A DNA stretch of 50,150 bases from Syntrophobacterales bacterium Delta_02 (GTDB taxonomy: Bacteria; Desulfobacterota; Syntrophorhabdia; Syntrophorhabdales; Syntrophorhabdaceae), in contig LVAA01000040.1 in the NCBI GenBank assembly GCA_001603955.1, forward strand, positions 1-50,150, given 5' to 3'. The translations under genes and the position numbers were made by a program. Below the pieces are notes generated by a model. It searched no databases and was not told the DNA's origin. It saw nothing but the letters and a program-made list of their open reading frames with translations. This document shows positions 7,728 to 16,450 of the stretch, one piece after another. The stretch's first letter is position 1. Each line of letters opens with the position of its first letter.

Positions 7728-9689
7728 ATGGTATCAATAGTTGCCACACCAATAATGATCCAAGAGGCGAAGCGCGAGATGGACAGATCCCGATTGGCCG
7801 GCATCTACAATACCCTGTCGAAGAACCTCGCCGATCCGAAGGACCTCTATCTCCTTGGATCCGTGGAGGAGCAGAGACTCTTCCTCTGCGAGGCGGACCG
7901 CGTCATCGCGACCTATCCTGCTTCCACGTCGCGTCTCGGGACCGGCATACGCGAGGGTTCCCTCAAGACGCCTCCCGGTCTTCACCGCATCTGCGAGAAG
8001 ATCGGCTCCGGCGCACCCGTCGGGCGCATCTTCAGAGACCGCAGGGATACGGGAGTGGACTGGGATGGGGTCTCAAAAGAGGAAAACCTCATCCTGACCC
8101 GCATCCTCCGTCTCGAAGGCCTCGAGGATGGGATCAACAGGGGTCAGGGCGTGGATTCCCGTGAACGGTACATCTACATCCACGGTACGAATCGGGAAGA
8201 CCTCGTCGGCACTCCCTTCACCCATGGATGCCTGACCTTGCGGAACATTGATATGACACACGTTTTCGAAAGGGTCCCTGAGGGCACCCTTGTCTACATC
8301 GACCCTCCCGCACTGGTTGTCGCGGAAAGACCCTGCTGGAACGTTCACTTCACCGGGATCTTCGGCACCGGGATGAGTGCCCTCGCCCAGTACCTGCGTT
8401 TCGAGGGAATAACCGTATCGGGTTCCGACCGCCTGCTTGACAGCGAAGACACCGCACCCATGCGGCGGTCCCTCGAGAAGCTCGGCTGCACCATCGCAAG
8501 TCAGGACGGCACGGGGGTGAAGGACGATACCGATGCCCTGTGCGTGTCCACGGCCATCGAGGAGACAAACCCCGATATCGCCGCCGCCCGGGCGAGGGGC
8601 ATTCCTGTCGTACATCGTTCCGACCTTCTCGCGTCCATCATCGCATCGAAAAAGACCGTCGCCGTCGCCGGCACGAGCGGCAAGTCGACGGTAACGGCGA
8701 TGATATTCGAATTCCTCTCGGCCTCGGGGATGTCCCCCTCGCTCATCAGCGGCGCGCCACTTGTGAGGCTCGAAGCGCAGGGCCTCATCGGCAACGCTCA
8801 CTCCGGCGGTTCGAACCTCCTCGTCGTGGAAGCGGATGAGAGCGACGGGACACTCATCAAATACTCGCCCGCGATCGCCGTTGTCCTCAACGTCTCAAAG
8901 GACCACAAGGGCATCGACGAGATACAGGGGCTCTTCGCCACACTCATTTCACGGTCCTCCTGGGCCGCCTCCAACGCGGACGATCCCCTCCTTGCGCCCC
9001 TTCCGGCAACGCTGAGGTTCGGCCGCGGCGGCTCCGCCCCGTGGCATGCCGACTCAGAAGAGCTCCTCGCCGCGTCGGTCACGCTCACCCGCGCGGGGAT
9101 CGACTACCACCTGCCCCTTCCGGGAGACCACAACCTCGAGAACCTCCGTGCCGCCCTGTGCGTCTGCGAGCACCTTGGCTGCGACGGGCCCGTCCTCGCC
9201 GACGCAGTGAAGGGATTCGGCGGTGTCGCCCGGCGCTTCTCCATAACGAACACGCGGCAGGGCATCACCGTCGTCGACGATTTTGCCCACAACCCGGCCA
9301 AGATAACCGCCGCCGTGACCGCCGCCCGGGGTCTCGCCGGCCGCATCATCGCCGTATACCAACCCCACGGGTTCGGCCCGACGCGCTTTCTCAGGAACGA
9401 ATATATCGCCGCCTTCCGCACCCTCTTCCGGGAAGGTGACAGCCTCTACCTCCTTCCCATCTATTACGCCGGGGGCACCGCCCAGAAGGACATCTCCTCC
9501 GCCGACATCATCGACGGACTCGGTCCCGTCCCCTTCCGCGCCGAGGCAGTCGAGGACCGCAAGCAATTACTTGAGAAACTTTCCGCCGACGCGAAGCAAG
9601 GCAACTGCATCATCGTAATGGGCGCCCGCGACCCCTCACTGCCGGCCCTGGTAAGGAAGATAATAGAAATTGTCGAAAGACCGTTTTAA
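7728..9689 (+). CDS. L,D-transpeptidase (YkuD) fused to Mur ligase (MurC/Mpl type)
   Basis: A 653-residue two-domain protein. Residues about 40-195 form a YkuD L,D-transpeptidase domain with the signature IHGTN (His152) and THGCLTLRN (His166, catalytic-type Cys168). Residues about 204-653 form a Mur ligase: GTGMSALA nucleotide-fold start, the ATP loop AGTSGKST (about 314-321), VEADESDG, DHN-like PLPGDHNLEN, and DDFAHNP in the C-terminal domain. Mur ligases add amino acids or peptides to UDP-MurNAc in the cytoplasm, whereas YkuD enzymes normally act in the periplasm. No signal peptide is visible. The start is uncertain: in-frame ATGs at 7755 and 7779 are equally plausible. A role in peptide recycling or tailoring is inference. 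Confidence 0.82.
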   Translation: MVSIVATPIMIQEAKREMDRSRLAGIYNTLSKNLADPKDLYLLGSVEEQRLFLCEADRVIATYPASTSRLGTGIREGSLKTPPGLHRICEKIGSGAPVGRIFRDRRDTGVDWDGVSKEENLILTRILRLEGLEDGINRGQGVDSRERYIYIHGTNREDLVGTPFTHGCLTLRNIDMTHVFERVPEGTLVYIDPPALVVAERPCWNVHFTGIFGTGMSALAQYLRFEGITVSGSDRLLDSEDTAPMRRSLEKLGCTIASQDGTGVKDDTDALCVSTAIEETNPDIAAARARGIPVVHRSDLLASIIASKKTVAVAGTSGKSTVTAMIFEFLSASGMSPSLISGAPLVRLEAQGLIGNAHSGGSNLLVVEADESDGTLIKYSPAIAVVLNVSKDHKGIDEIQGLFATLISRSSWAASNADDPLLAPLPATLRFGRGGSAPWHADSEELLAASVTLTRAGIDYHLPLPGDHNLENLRAALCVCEHLGCDGPVLADAVKGFGGVARRFSITNTRQGITVVDDFAHNPAKITAAVTAARGLAGRIIAVYQPHGFGPTRFLRNEYIAAFRTLFREGDSLYLLPIYYAGGTAQKDISSADIIDGLGPVPFRAEAVEDRKQLLEKLSADAKQGNCIIVMGARDPSLPALVRKIIEIVERPF

Positions 9690-9692
9690 CTG

Positions 9693-9813
9693 TTAAGTTT
9701 TAGGTTTTAAGTCAAAGGCAAGGAGAATCGGTTCCAGATTCGGAAAGATGCGGGAGCGCTCCGCCAACTTGTCTGTTTCTTTTTTGGTCTTTTACTTAAA
9801 ACCTAAAACTTAA
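9693..9813. repeat. Long inverted repeat between convergent genes, heptamer-based
   Basis: A perfect 20-base inverted repeat has arms at 9693-9712 and 9794-9813; each arm contains GTTTTAG-GTTTTAA or its complement. The enclosed 81 bases hold the palindrome GGAGCGCTCC (9753-9762), followed by T-rich sequence. It separates the ends of the Mur ligase and aminotransferase genes and could terminate transcription in both directions. Confidence 0.7.
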
Positions 9814-9821
9814 AACCGTCT

Positions 9822-11039
9822 TTACTGACTATACTCTTTGAGAAACTCCGCCATTCGTTCCGCTACGCTCTTTATTTCTTCCACGGTGGGGAGGAAGACG
9901 ACGCGGAAGTGGTCGGGGGCGGGCCAGTTGAAGCCCGTACCCTGCACCATGAGAACCTTTTTCTCCGTCAGGAAATCGAGAAGGAATTTCTGGTCGTCCT
10001 TTATGTTGTACTTTTTGACGTCGATCCTGGGAAAAAGGTACAGGGCGCCCATGGGTTTGACGCAGGTTATCCCCGGTATCGCGCGGAACCCCTCGTATGC
10101 GGCCTCCCTCTGCTCGTAGAGGCGGCCGCCGGGAGATATCATCTGCTGGAGGCTCTGGTATCCGCCAAGCGCGGTCTGGATGGCAAGCTGGCCCGCCATG
10201 TTGCCGCACATCCTCATGTTCGACAGGGTGTCGAGCCCTTCCTCTACGTAATCCCGGGCGTGTCCCTTCTTACCGCTCACGATCATCCATCCCGCGCGCA
10301 TCCCGGGGATACGGTGGGACTTGGACAGCCCGTTGAAGGTCACGACAAAGATATCCTTCGTGAGTGAAGCGGCGGGGACGTGGCGGGCCCCATCATAGAG
10401 GATCTGGTCGTATATCTCGTCGGAGAAAAGGATCAGGTCGTGCTCGGCGGCCATCTCGACGACCTTCACGAGGACCTCCTCGGGGTACACCGCGCCGGTG
10501 GGGTTGTTCGGGTTGATGAGCACGATCCCCCGCGTCTTTCGCGTGATCTTCGACTTCATGTCCTTGAGGTCCGGTATCCAGCCCGATGCCTCATCGGAGA
10601 TGTAATGCACCGCTTTTCCGCCCGAGAGCGTGACAGCGGCGGTCCACAGGGGATAATCGGGTGCGGGCACGAGCATTTCGTCACCGTTGTTCAGAAGGCC
10701 CTGCATGGCCATCATGATCATCTCCGAGACCCCGTTGCCGACGTAGACGTCCTCCATCTCAACGCCCTCGATCCCTTTAAGCTGGCACTGCTGCATGATC
10801 GCCTTGCGTGCCGAAAAAAGCCCCTTCGAATCACCGTAGGCCTCTGCGGACCTGATGTTCAGGACAACATCATGGATGATCTCGTCCGGCGCGTAAAGCC
10901 CGAAGGCGGGCGGGTTCCCGCTGTTGAGCTTGATGATCGTGTATCCTTCCTCCTCGAGACGCCTTGCCTCTTTCAGGAGAGGCCCGCGGATCTCGTAGCA
11001 TATGTTCTCCATCTTGTTCGATTTCATGATCTTGCGCAT
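9822..11039 (-). CDS. alaA: AlaA-type alanine aminotransferase
   Basis: A 405-residue PLP-dependent fold-I aminotransferase, closely similar along its length to E. coli AlaA (glutamate-pyruvate aminotransferase): KMENICYEIRGP near the N-terminus, GNGVSEMI, PAPDYPLWTAAV, INPNNPTGAVYP, FSDEIYDQILYD, the PLP-lysine segment FNGLSKSHRIPG, and GALYLFPRID. It would transfer an amino group between glutamate and pyruvate in the cytosol. I place the start at ATG 11039 (MRKIMKSNKMEN) because GAGGGA lies 7 bases upstream; the frame extends 12 codons farther without a better site. Monocistronic and convergent with the Mur ligase gene. Confidence 0.92.
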   Translation of the reverse strand: MRKIMKSNKMENICYEIRGPLLKEARRLEEEGYTIIKLNSGNPPAFGLYAPDEIIHDVVLNIRSAEAYGDSKGLFSARKAIMQQCQLKGIEGVEMEDVYVGNGVSEMIMMAMQGLLNNGDEMLVPAPDYPLWTAAVTLSGGKAVHYISDEASGWIPDLKDMKSKITRKTRGIVLINPNNPTGAVYPEEVLVKVVEMAAEHDLILFSDEIYDQILYDGARHVPAASLTKDIFVVTFNGLSKSHRIPGMRAGWMIVSGKKGHARDYVEEGLDTLSNMRMCGNMAGQLAIQTALGGYQSLQQMISPGGRLYEQREAAYEGFRAIPGITCVKPMGALYLFPRIDVKKYNIKDDQKFLLDFLTEKKVLMVQGTGFNWPAPDHFRVVFLPTVEEIKSVAERMAEFLKEYSQ

Positions 11040-11216
11040 GTGGTGGTCCCTCTTCCCCCTGCTCCTTTTCGGCAATGAAGCCGTTCATAATTATTCAGAA
11101 AAACCGTGTATTTGTCAACCGTGATAACGGGCGAAGACAATGATCAGGTGAAAGAGGACCGGTTGTCAACTCAATTACTGATCAGGGCACGTGAAGGACC
11201 GAAGAGATCCATGATG

Positions 11217-11237
11217 CATCACGCATGATGCGTGATG
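11217..11237. repeat. Short perfect hairpin upstream of acyltransferase
   Basis: CATCACGCA and TGCGTGATG pair around a TGA loop (9-bp stem) in the 288-base gap between the divergent alaA and acyltransferase genes. It could be an operator or RNA hairpin. No T-run follows, so a terminator is unlikely. Nothing else was recognised in this gap. Confidence 0.45.
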
Positions 11238-11327
11238 AGGGAGGACCGCACGTGACGAAACCTCACGGATTCGTCACTTTTTTCTCCGCTTCGCCGTCGG
11301 GAAGGATAACCTTGAAGACCAGATACG

Positions 11328-12407
11328 ATGGGAGAAAGAGTGCGGCAACGCGGTTTGACATGGGTAGAAGCGGCAAGGACATTCGCCATGTTCGTCGTTG
11401 TGTTCTGCCATGTCTACGAAGTGGTCTACTCCGGTGTGGGAAGCTCTCCGTGGCTACGTTCCGTGATCTCGTCAGCGGTCCGTTTCGCTGTTCCAATGTA
11501 TCTCGTCATTGCGGGCTACCTTGCCGGCCGGGGCCGCTTCGCGGACAGGCAGGCACCCTCACCCGCGGGGGCCTTCAGGCAGAGAATCACTCCCATCGCG
11601 GTGAACTTCCTCGCTTGGAATGTCATCTACATCATTCTCATGAGGATCCTTGCGGGGGCACCCCTGTGGACCCTCAACTCCCTCTGGTCCCTCACCACGG
11701 GGTGCGTCCATCTGTATTTCATCTTCGTCCTTATGCAGCTCTTCATGATCCACGCCCTCATCCGCCCCTTGCTCCAGGGATGGCGGGGCGCCATCATCAC
11801 GATCTGTGCGGCGCTCATGACCATCGGTTTCTACGTGGTGTCCGACGCACTCCTCTGGACAACGGGACCGGATGACCATTTCTTCGAGTGGCACTGGGGC
11901 AAATCCTTTGCCGCGTGGTCGCTGTTCTACTTCTGGGGCGCGTGGCTGTCGCGCGCTGAGCCGCTCATCGAGCGTATGTCCCGGAACCTGGTTCCCCTTG
12001 CGATGGCAACGGCGGTATCCTTAGCCGCCTACGTCATCGAGACGTACCTGGAACTCGTGGCGTTCGGGGACACTTCCCGAGGCTACTTTCTTGCGACCGG
12101 CATCCCGTTCCAGTTCTTGTGCGCCAACCTTGTCATTGCCTCGGCACGCCGCCTCGACACCTCCGGGATACAAAAAAGGGCCATGGATCTCCTCGCGCGC
12201 TCCGGGTTCGACACGTACGGCATATTCCTTTGCCACTATGCCTTTCTTCTGCTCCTCTGGTCTGCTCTGAAGTCCCGTCTAACAGCTCTCTCCCCTTCGG
12301 CGGCAACCCTTCTCATCGGGATTGCTGTCTGGGCGGCAAGCCAGGGGCTGGTAAGGGTCATGCAGAAGCCCGGCCTGAGACGCATCAACCGTGTATTCTT
12401 CCGGTAG
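11328..12407 (+). CDS. Membrane acyltransferase 3 family protein
   Basis: A 359-residue integral membrane protein of the acyltransferase-3 (OafA/NodX-like) family, with about ten hydrophobic helices. It opens with the family-type segment LTWVEAARTFAMFVVVFCHVYE, whose His lies in the first helix, as expected for the conserved catalytic-type His. Later helices include PMYLVIAGYLAGRG, FLAWNVIYIILMRI, SLFYFWGAWLSR and FDTYGIFLCHYAFLLLLW. Family members acylate sugars of O-antigen, peptidoglycan or other exported molecules. No partner gene indicates the substrate. The ATG at 11328 has only a weak ribosome site; the protein lacks an extra SGNH domain. Confidence 0.85.
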   Translation: MGERVRQRGLTWVEAARTFAMFVVVFCHVYEVVYSGVGSSPWLRSVISSAVRFAVPMYLVIAGYLAGRGRFADRQAPSPAGAFRQRITPIAVNFLAWNVIYIILMRILAGAPLWTLNSLWSLTTGCVHLYFIFVLMQLFMIHALIRPLLQGWRGAIITICAALMTIGFYVVSDALLWTTGPDDHFFEWHWGKSFAAWSLFYFWGAWLSRAEPLIERMSRNLVPLAMATAVSLAAYVIETYLELVAFGDTSRGYFLATGIPFQFLCANLVIASARRLDTSGIQKRAMDLLARSGFDTYGIFLCHYAFLLLLWSALKSRLTALSPSAATLLIGIAVWAASQGLVRVMQKPGLRRINRVFFR

Positions 12408-12450
12408 GCGTCTGCCTGACACGGGCCTGCCGCCCTCCCTCCCGTCTGCT

Positions 12451-12717
12451 CTATTTCTTCTTCGTCGATGTGGATGTGTTCACGTCGAAGGAGGATGTCG
12501 TGGATGTGGACTTCTGGACTTCGTTGGTCTTCACGGGGGTTGGGTTCGGTACCGCCGGTACCTTTACGTCCTCGGTCCTTTTCCCCGCCGCCTGCTCAAG
12601 CTGTTTCAGGGCGGTTCCCTTCTTCTTCTCCTGCGCTGAGGAAACACCGAGACTGCAGAAAACAAGGGCGATGATCGCCACAACTGCCAGGGTTGCTCTC
12701 AATACCGTGTTCTTCAT
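12451..12717 (-). CDS. Small secreted protein, Lys/Thr/Ser-rich
   Basis: An 88-residue protein with a clear Sec signal peptide: MKNTVLRA, a hydrophobic core ATLAVVAIIALVFCSLG and a probable cut after SSA (VSSAQEKKK). The mature part is about 60 residues, highly charged, with PVPNPTPV and a C-terminal Ser/Thr run ending in KKK. No family is recognised. AGGAGAG lies upstream of the ATG. It is followed upstream by another small secreted protein on the same strand, and the two may form an operon. Confidence 0.75.
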   Translation of the reverse strand: MKNTVLRATLAVVAIIALVFCSLGVSSAQEKKKGTALKQLEQAAGKRTEDVKVPAVPNPTPVKTNEVQKSTSTTSSFDVNTSTSTKKK

Positions 12718-12749
12718 GATCTCTCTCCTTTATCCTTTATAATAATGTT

Positions 12750-13049
12750 CTATTTCGCCTGTCCGTAGGTTCCCTTGTGGTTGATCTGCGGCACGGTGTA
12801 TCTCGGGGAATTTCTCACGCGCTCCCGTGTTCTCTCCCGCTGTGCCGTGTAGCTGCCTGAATTGCTGTTATTGTTGCCGTTCGCCCGCCGCGCGCTTGTC
12901 GCGACATAGTCCTGGTAGGAAGGGTCGGCCGCCGTCCCTGCATACTTGAAATACTCCCGCGGGGTCGTCCTCACATTGTCCGCCCCGTAACACAGACCGG
13001 TGCTAACCAGAAGGGCCAGAACAGCTACTGCACTCAGGATCTTTTTCAT
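12750..13049 (-). CDS. Small secreted protein, Asn/Arg-rich
   Basis: A 99-residue protein with signal peptide MKKILSAVAVLALLVSTGLCYGA and a mature region rich in Arg, Asn, Ser and Tyr, including an NGNNNSNSGS linker and PREYFKYAGTAADPSYQDYV. No family is recognised. The start at 13049 is supported by AAGGAGA 7 bases upstream; the open frame continues 19 codons farther without a signal peptide at its front. Likely co-transcribed with the 88-residue secreted protein. Confidence 0.75.
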   Translation of the reverse strand: MKKILSAVAVLALLVSTGLCYGADNVRTTPREYFKYAGTAADPSYQDYVATSARRANGNNNSNSGSYTAQRERTRERVRNSPRYTVPQINHKGTYGQAK

Positions 13050-13115
13050 TTTCCGTCTCCTTATCATTTTACAAGGTGAGACAAGGAAAAAGAAAAAAAG
13101 TTCCACAAAAAGACT

Positions 13116-13381
13116 GTTGCGGGTTGCGGGTCAAGAACCCTGAAGGCCGTTCCAGACCCCGACAGACCGTTGGCAAAGCCTCTTTATGCGTCATTCCGGC
13201 GAAGGCCGGAATGACGGGAAACGGACCGGACCGAGACCTCACCTTATCAACAACCCATCAAGTCTGTAAGCCGCAACGACCTTTGCTCAATGAAACCCGA
13301 AGTTGCTTTTAAGGCTCTTAACCCGCAACCCGCAACAGTTTCTTAAGGTTTTTAACCCGCAACCCGCAACCCGCAACCCGC
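13116..13381. repeat. Heptamer repeats as inverted pair in intergenic region
   Basis: GTTGCGGGTTGCGGGT (13116-13131) is the exact reverse complement of 13321-13336. A second tract at 13354-13381 has four tandem AACCCGC units. These heptamer runs frame about 190 bases of non-coding DNA. They resemble short tandemly repeated repetitive elements in form. The 340-base gap holds no gene. Confidence 0.75.
13190..13215. repeat. REP-like hairpin
   Basis: GTCATTCCGGC and GCCGGAATGAC pair perfectly (11 bp) around a GAAG loop. This sequence type is a widespread REP-like palindrome in Gram-negative genomes. A half copy occurs near 5080. Confidence 0.75.
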
Positions 13382-13389
13382 AACAATCT

Positions 13390-14736
13390 TTATAGCGTGA
13401 TTTCCTGCCCCGTTCTGGTTTCGAATGTCTTGTATTCGTCCTCGATCCTGTCCTGGAGGTAGAGGTAGCCGTAACCGGGCTTTTTCTTCATGTCCTCGTA
13501 ATCCTGCCGCGCACGTGCCGCGCAGTCCGGGCAGCAGGCGGCGGGGAGGGCGACGCAGAAGACAGAGTAGCTGCGGCCGCTGTGGTGGACACACGAGGAC
13601 GAGATGCGTCGGTAACCGCAGCAATCGGGACACATCCTGAGGTCGAGACGCTGCTCCTCCTGGAGGTACTCCGTATCGTAAAAGGTGCTGCGGGAGCTGC
13701 CGTAGAAATCCCGGCCCTGCTTGCGGTTCGCCTCCACTGCTTCTTCCCGGCCCCTGAATACGCCAAGCTGGTGGGCGACGACAGTCCTGATATACTCCAT
13801 GTTCTTTGCCGATTCCTTGAACCGCGACGGGTCGTAATCGGGTTCGCGGAGATTTGAAAAATCGATTCCCGCCATGGCCATGATTATGGCCATGTTGATG
13901 TAGGGAAGGGCAGTCTCCACGGAGTACCCTCCCTCCAGAACCGCGATGTCGGGCTTCAGTTTCTGGTTGAGACGGGCATAGCCTTGCGCCGTGAAATTCA
14001 TGCTGGCCAAGGGATCGCTGTAATGATTGTCCTGCCCCGCCGAGTTGATCACCAGTTCGGGTTTGAACTCGTCGAGTATGGGCAGGACAAGATTGTCCAT
14101 TATGTAATGGATGCCTTCGTCCGTGGTCCTGGGGACCATGGGTATGTTGATGGTTGTACCGTAAGCGAGCGGGCCTCCCAGTTCATTCGTGAAACCCGAT
14201 CCCGGAAAAAGAGTACGCCCGTCCTGGTGGAAAGATATGAAGAGGACGTCGGGATCGTGCCAGAAGATCTCCTGGGTGCCGTCCCCGTGGTGAACGTCGG
14301 TATCGACGATGGCGATGCGCTTGACGCCGTATGTCCGTCGCAGGTACTCCACCATGACGGCCTCGTTGTTGATGTCGCAGAAACCCCGGTTGCCGTGAAC
14401 GACGGTCATGGCATGGTGGCCGGGCGGGCGGGTGATGGCGAAGGCGTTCTTCACCTCCTTCTGGATGAATGCGTCGGCCATCACCATGGCGCATCCCGCC
14501 GATACCATGTGCGCCTCGGTCACGCGGCTCTCCACGTCGGGGACGCAGAAGTGGATGCGCGAGACATCCTTTGCCGTGGCGAGGCGGGGATGGTATTCCC
14601 TGATCTCGGGCAGGTCCATGATGCCTTCCTCGAAGATCTGGTCCCGGGTGTAGAGGAGCCTTTCCTCCCTCTCGGGATGGGTGGGGCTGATCGCCCAGTC
14701 GAAAGCGGGGAAGAATATGATACCTGTGGGCTTCAT
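13390..14736 (-). CDS. Histone-deacetylase-family protein with C-terminal zinc-ribbon
   Basis: A 448-residue arginase/deacetylase-fold enzyme. The HDAC motifs are present: ITRPPGHHA, IVDTDVHHGDGTQEIFW (zinc-binding Asp/His), INSAGQDNH and VLEGGYSVE. Bacterial relatives include acetoin-utilisation proteins and acetylpolyamine amidohydrolases. The last 110 residues carry a Cys-rich module (CPDCCGYRRISSSCVHHS, later CCPDCAARAR) that probably binds zinc and is not part of the usual enzyme. I chose ATG 14736, which follows the upstream gene's stop by one base and has GGGGGTG about 8 bases before it. Last gene of the 20.1-13.4 kb operon. Substrate unknown. Confidence 0.87.
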   Translation of the reverse strand: MKPTGIIFFPAFDWAISPTHPEREERLLYTRDQIFEEGIMDLPEIREYHPRLATAKDVSRIHFCVPDVESRVTEAHMVSAGCAMVMADAFIQKEVKNAFAITRPPGHHAMTVVHGNRGFCDINNEAVMVEYLRRTYGVKRIAIVDTDVHHGDGTQEIFWHDPDVLFISFHQDGRTLFPGSGFTNELGGPLAYGTTINIPMVPRTTDEGIHYIMDNLVLPILDEFKPELVINSAGQDNHYSDPLASMNFTAQGYARLNQKLKPDIAVLEGGYSVETALPYINMAIIMAMAGIDFSNLREPDYDPSRFKESAKNMEYIRTVVAHQLGVFRGREEAVEANRKQGRDFYGSSRSTFYDTEYLQEEQRLDLRMCPDCCGYRRISSSCVHHSGRSYSVFCVALPAACCPDCAARARQDYEDMKKKPGYGYLYLQDRIEDEYKTFETRTGQEITL

Positions 14737-14737
14737 G

Positions 14738-16414
14738 TTATGCCACCCCCTTGTATTCATGAATGAATCCCGGAGCTATCTGGATCCCGACATCGAAGAG
14801 CTTGCCTTCCTGCGTCCAGCCGCGGATGACGTTGAACTGCTCCTCGAGGTACACGTGCGCCTCGTCGGCGTAATCGGCAAGCCCCCTCTCGCGGCTCGCC
14901 TCCCTGAGGCAATTCCGCGCCAGTTCTCTTGCGTCCTCGAGCTGGAAGTTGCGTTTCTCGACGGTGCCCTTCAACCCTCCCGGCGACCCCGTGTAGGTGC
15001 GCCGGCCCGTATCGACGTGGACCTCCACCGCCAGGGTGGGCCGCGCCACGGCCGCGCCGAGGGCGTTGGCGACGGCTGAGTACCTGTGCAGGAAATGCTC
15101 GACGCTCATCTTCGCCGCCAGCATGGGGATGATGGCCGGGGCCGCCGCGCCTATCCCGATCACCCGGTGGAGCTCGAACCTCCTCCTGTGCACGACCTCC
15201 CAGACCTTGTACGCGGGCTCGTCCTCCCAGAGGCCGAACATCTCCTCGATGTTCCATTCCAGCCTGTCGACCACCTCATCGGCGACCTTCCGGCACAGCT
15301 CATCCAGAGACACGCCGAGACGCTCCGCGACCGTCTCAAGCTTCGCCCGGGATGCACCGGTGTCTCCCAGCCCGAGGCTGCTCAGGAGGTTAAAGGCATC
15401 CGTCACCGTCGGCTCCCCGCCTCCCAGGCAGGCAGCGGGGCCGACGCGCATGGGGCCGACGCGCAGCTCCCCCGATTCCTCGTAAACCCGGCTGTCGCCG
15501 CCGAGCGGTATGGACCGCACCGCGAAGGAATTGATGTGCGTGAGATGGCCGCCGATGAGGGCACCCTTCGAGGCATACAGGGGTAACCCTTCAATGAGCA
15601 GGCTGATGTCGGACGTGGTCCCGCCGATGTCCACGGACACGGCATTGAGGGATTCGCGGCTGAGCGCCATGGTGCCCATGGTGCTCGCCGCCGGCCCGGA
15701 GAACACCGTCTCACAGGGACGCTTCCGGCTGGTCTCGAGGGTCGTGGTGCCGCCGTCAGCCTTCAGGATGTGCACCTCGCTTCGGGGAGCACGCGCCCCT
15801 ATGGCGGCCTCGATACCGTCGGCGAAGCGGTTCCATTCCCTCATGGTCATCGCCGTATAGTAGCAGGTCACGGCACGTCGGGGAAAGTTGAGCCTTCCCG
15901 CGATCTCGTTGCTCGTGCACACGTCCATGTGCGGGTACAGGGACCGGGCGCGCTCCTCGACCATCCTTTCATGGGCGTCGTTGCGGTTGGAGAATTTCCC
16001 CGCGACCGCCACCCTTTCGATGCCTGAATCATGGACCTTCCTCAGGACCTCTTCCACCTCTTTCGCGTCGGGGGCCTCGATCTGCCTGCCGCGGAAGTCT
16101 ATGCCCCCTTTCAGGAAATAGGTGTCGGGACTTATCCTGTAGGCCGAAAATGGCAACCCGCTGCCGGGAAGAAGGAGAAGCGCCGTGCGCTCCCCCCGTC
16201 CCGTGGCGAGGAGATTGGTGACGAGCGTGGTGGAGAGGACTATCCTGCGGACATCCTTCGTGCCCCCGCGTGCGAGGAGCTCGTCCAGCACCGACAGAAG
16301 GGTGCCTTCGAGATCGTTCTCGTCCGTCGGCTGCTTGACGCTCAGGAGGACCGACCCTTCCGAAAAGAGGACTCCGTCCGTGTATGTGCCGCCCACATCG
16401 ATACCGATCAACAT
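14738..16414 (-). CDS. Hydantoinase/oxoprolinase family protein (HyuA-like)
   Basis: A 558-residue ATP-dependent hydantoinase/5-oxoprolinase-type subunit of the actin-like ATPase fold. It has the N-terminal phosphate motif GIDVGGTYTDGVLF, LSTTLVTN, ILKADGGTTTLE, FSGPAASTMG and the second VSVDIGGTTSDISL. There is no adjacent HyuB-type partner, so the reaction is unknown. The ATG at 16414 has AGAGGTGA just upstream; a GTG three codons earlier is possible. It is followed directly by the deacetylase-family gene, one base separating stop and start, so tight co-expression is expected. The unusual pairing may indicate hydrolysis of an acyl/lactam metabolite, but this is inference. Confidence 0.88.
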   Translation of the reverse strand: MLIGIDVGGTYTDGVLFSEGSVLLSVKQPTDENDLEGTLLSVLDELLARGGTKDVRRIVLSTTLVTNLLATGRGERTALLLLPGSGLPFSAYRISPDTYFLKGGIDFRGRQIEAPDAKEVEEVLRKVHDSGIERVAVAGKFSNRNDAHERMVEERARSLYPHMDVCTSNEIAGRLNFPRRAVTCYYTAMTMREWNRFADGIEAAIGARAPRSEVHILKADGGTTTLETSRKRPCETVFSGPAASTMGTMALSRESLNAVSVDIGGTTSDISLLIEGLPLYASKGALIGGHLTHINSFAVRSIPLGGDSRVYEESGELRVGPMRVGPAACLGGGEPTVTDAFNLLSSLGLGDTGASRAKLETVAERLGVSLDELCRKVADEVVDRLEWNIEEMFGLWEDEPAYKVWEVVHRRRFELHRVIGIGAAAPAIIPMLAAKMSVEHFLHRYSAVANALGAAVARPTLAVEVHVDTGRRTYTGSPGGLKGTVEKRNFQLEDARELARNCLREASRERGLADYADEAHVYLEEQFNVIRGWTQEGKLFDVGIQIAPGFIHEYKGVA

Positions 16415-16450
16415 GTTGTTCACCTCTCATCTTTCCCCGGCCGCCCGGGG

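Noticed and set aside
13320-13381. A CRISPR-like array
   Set aside because: Units are 7 bases and tandem with no spacers.
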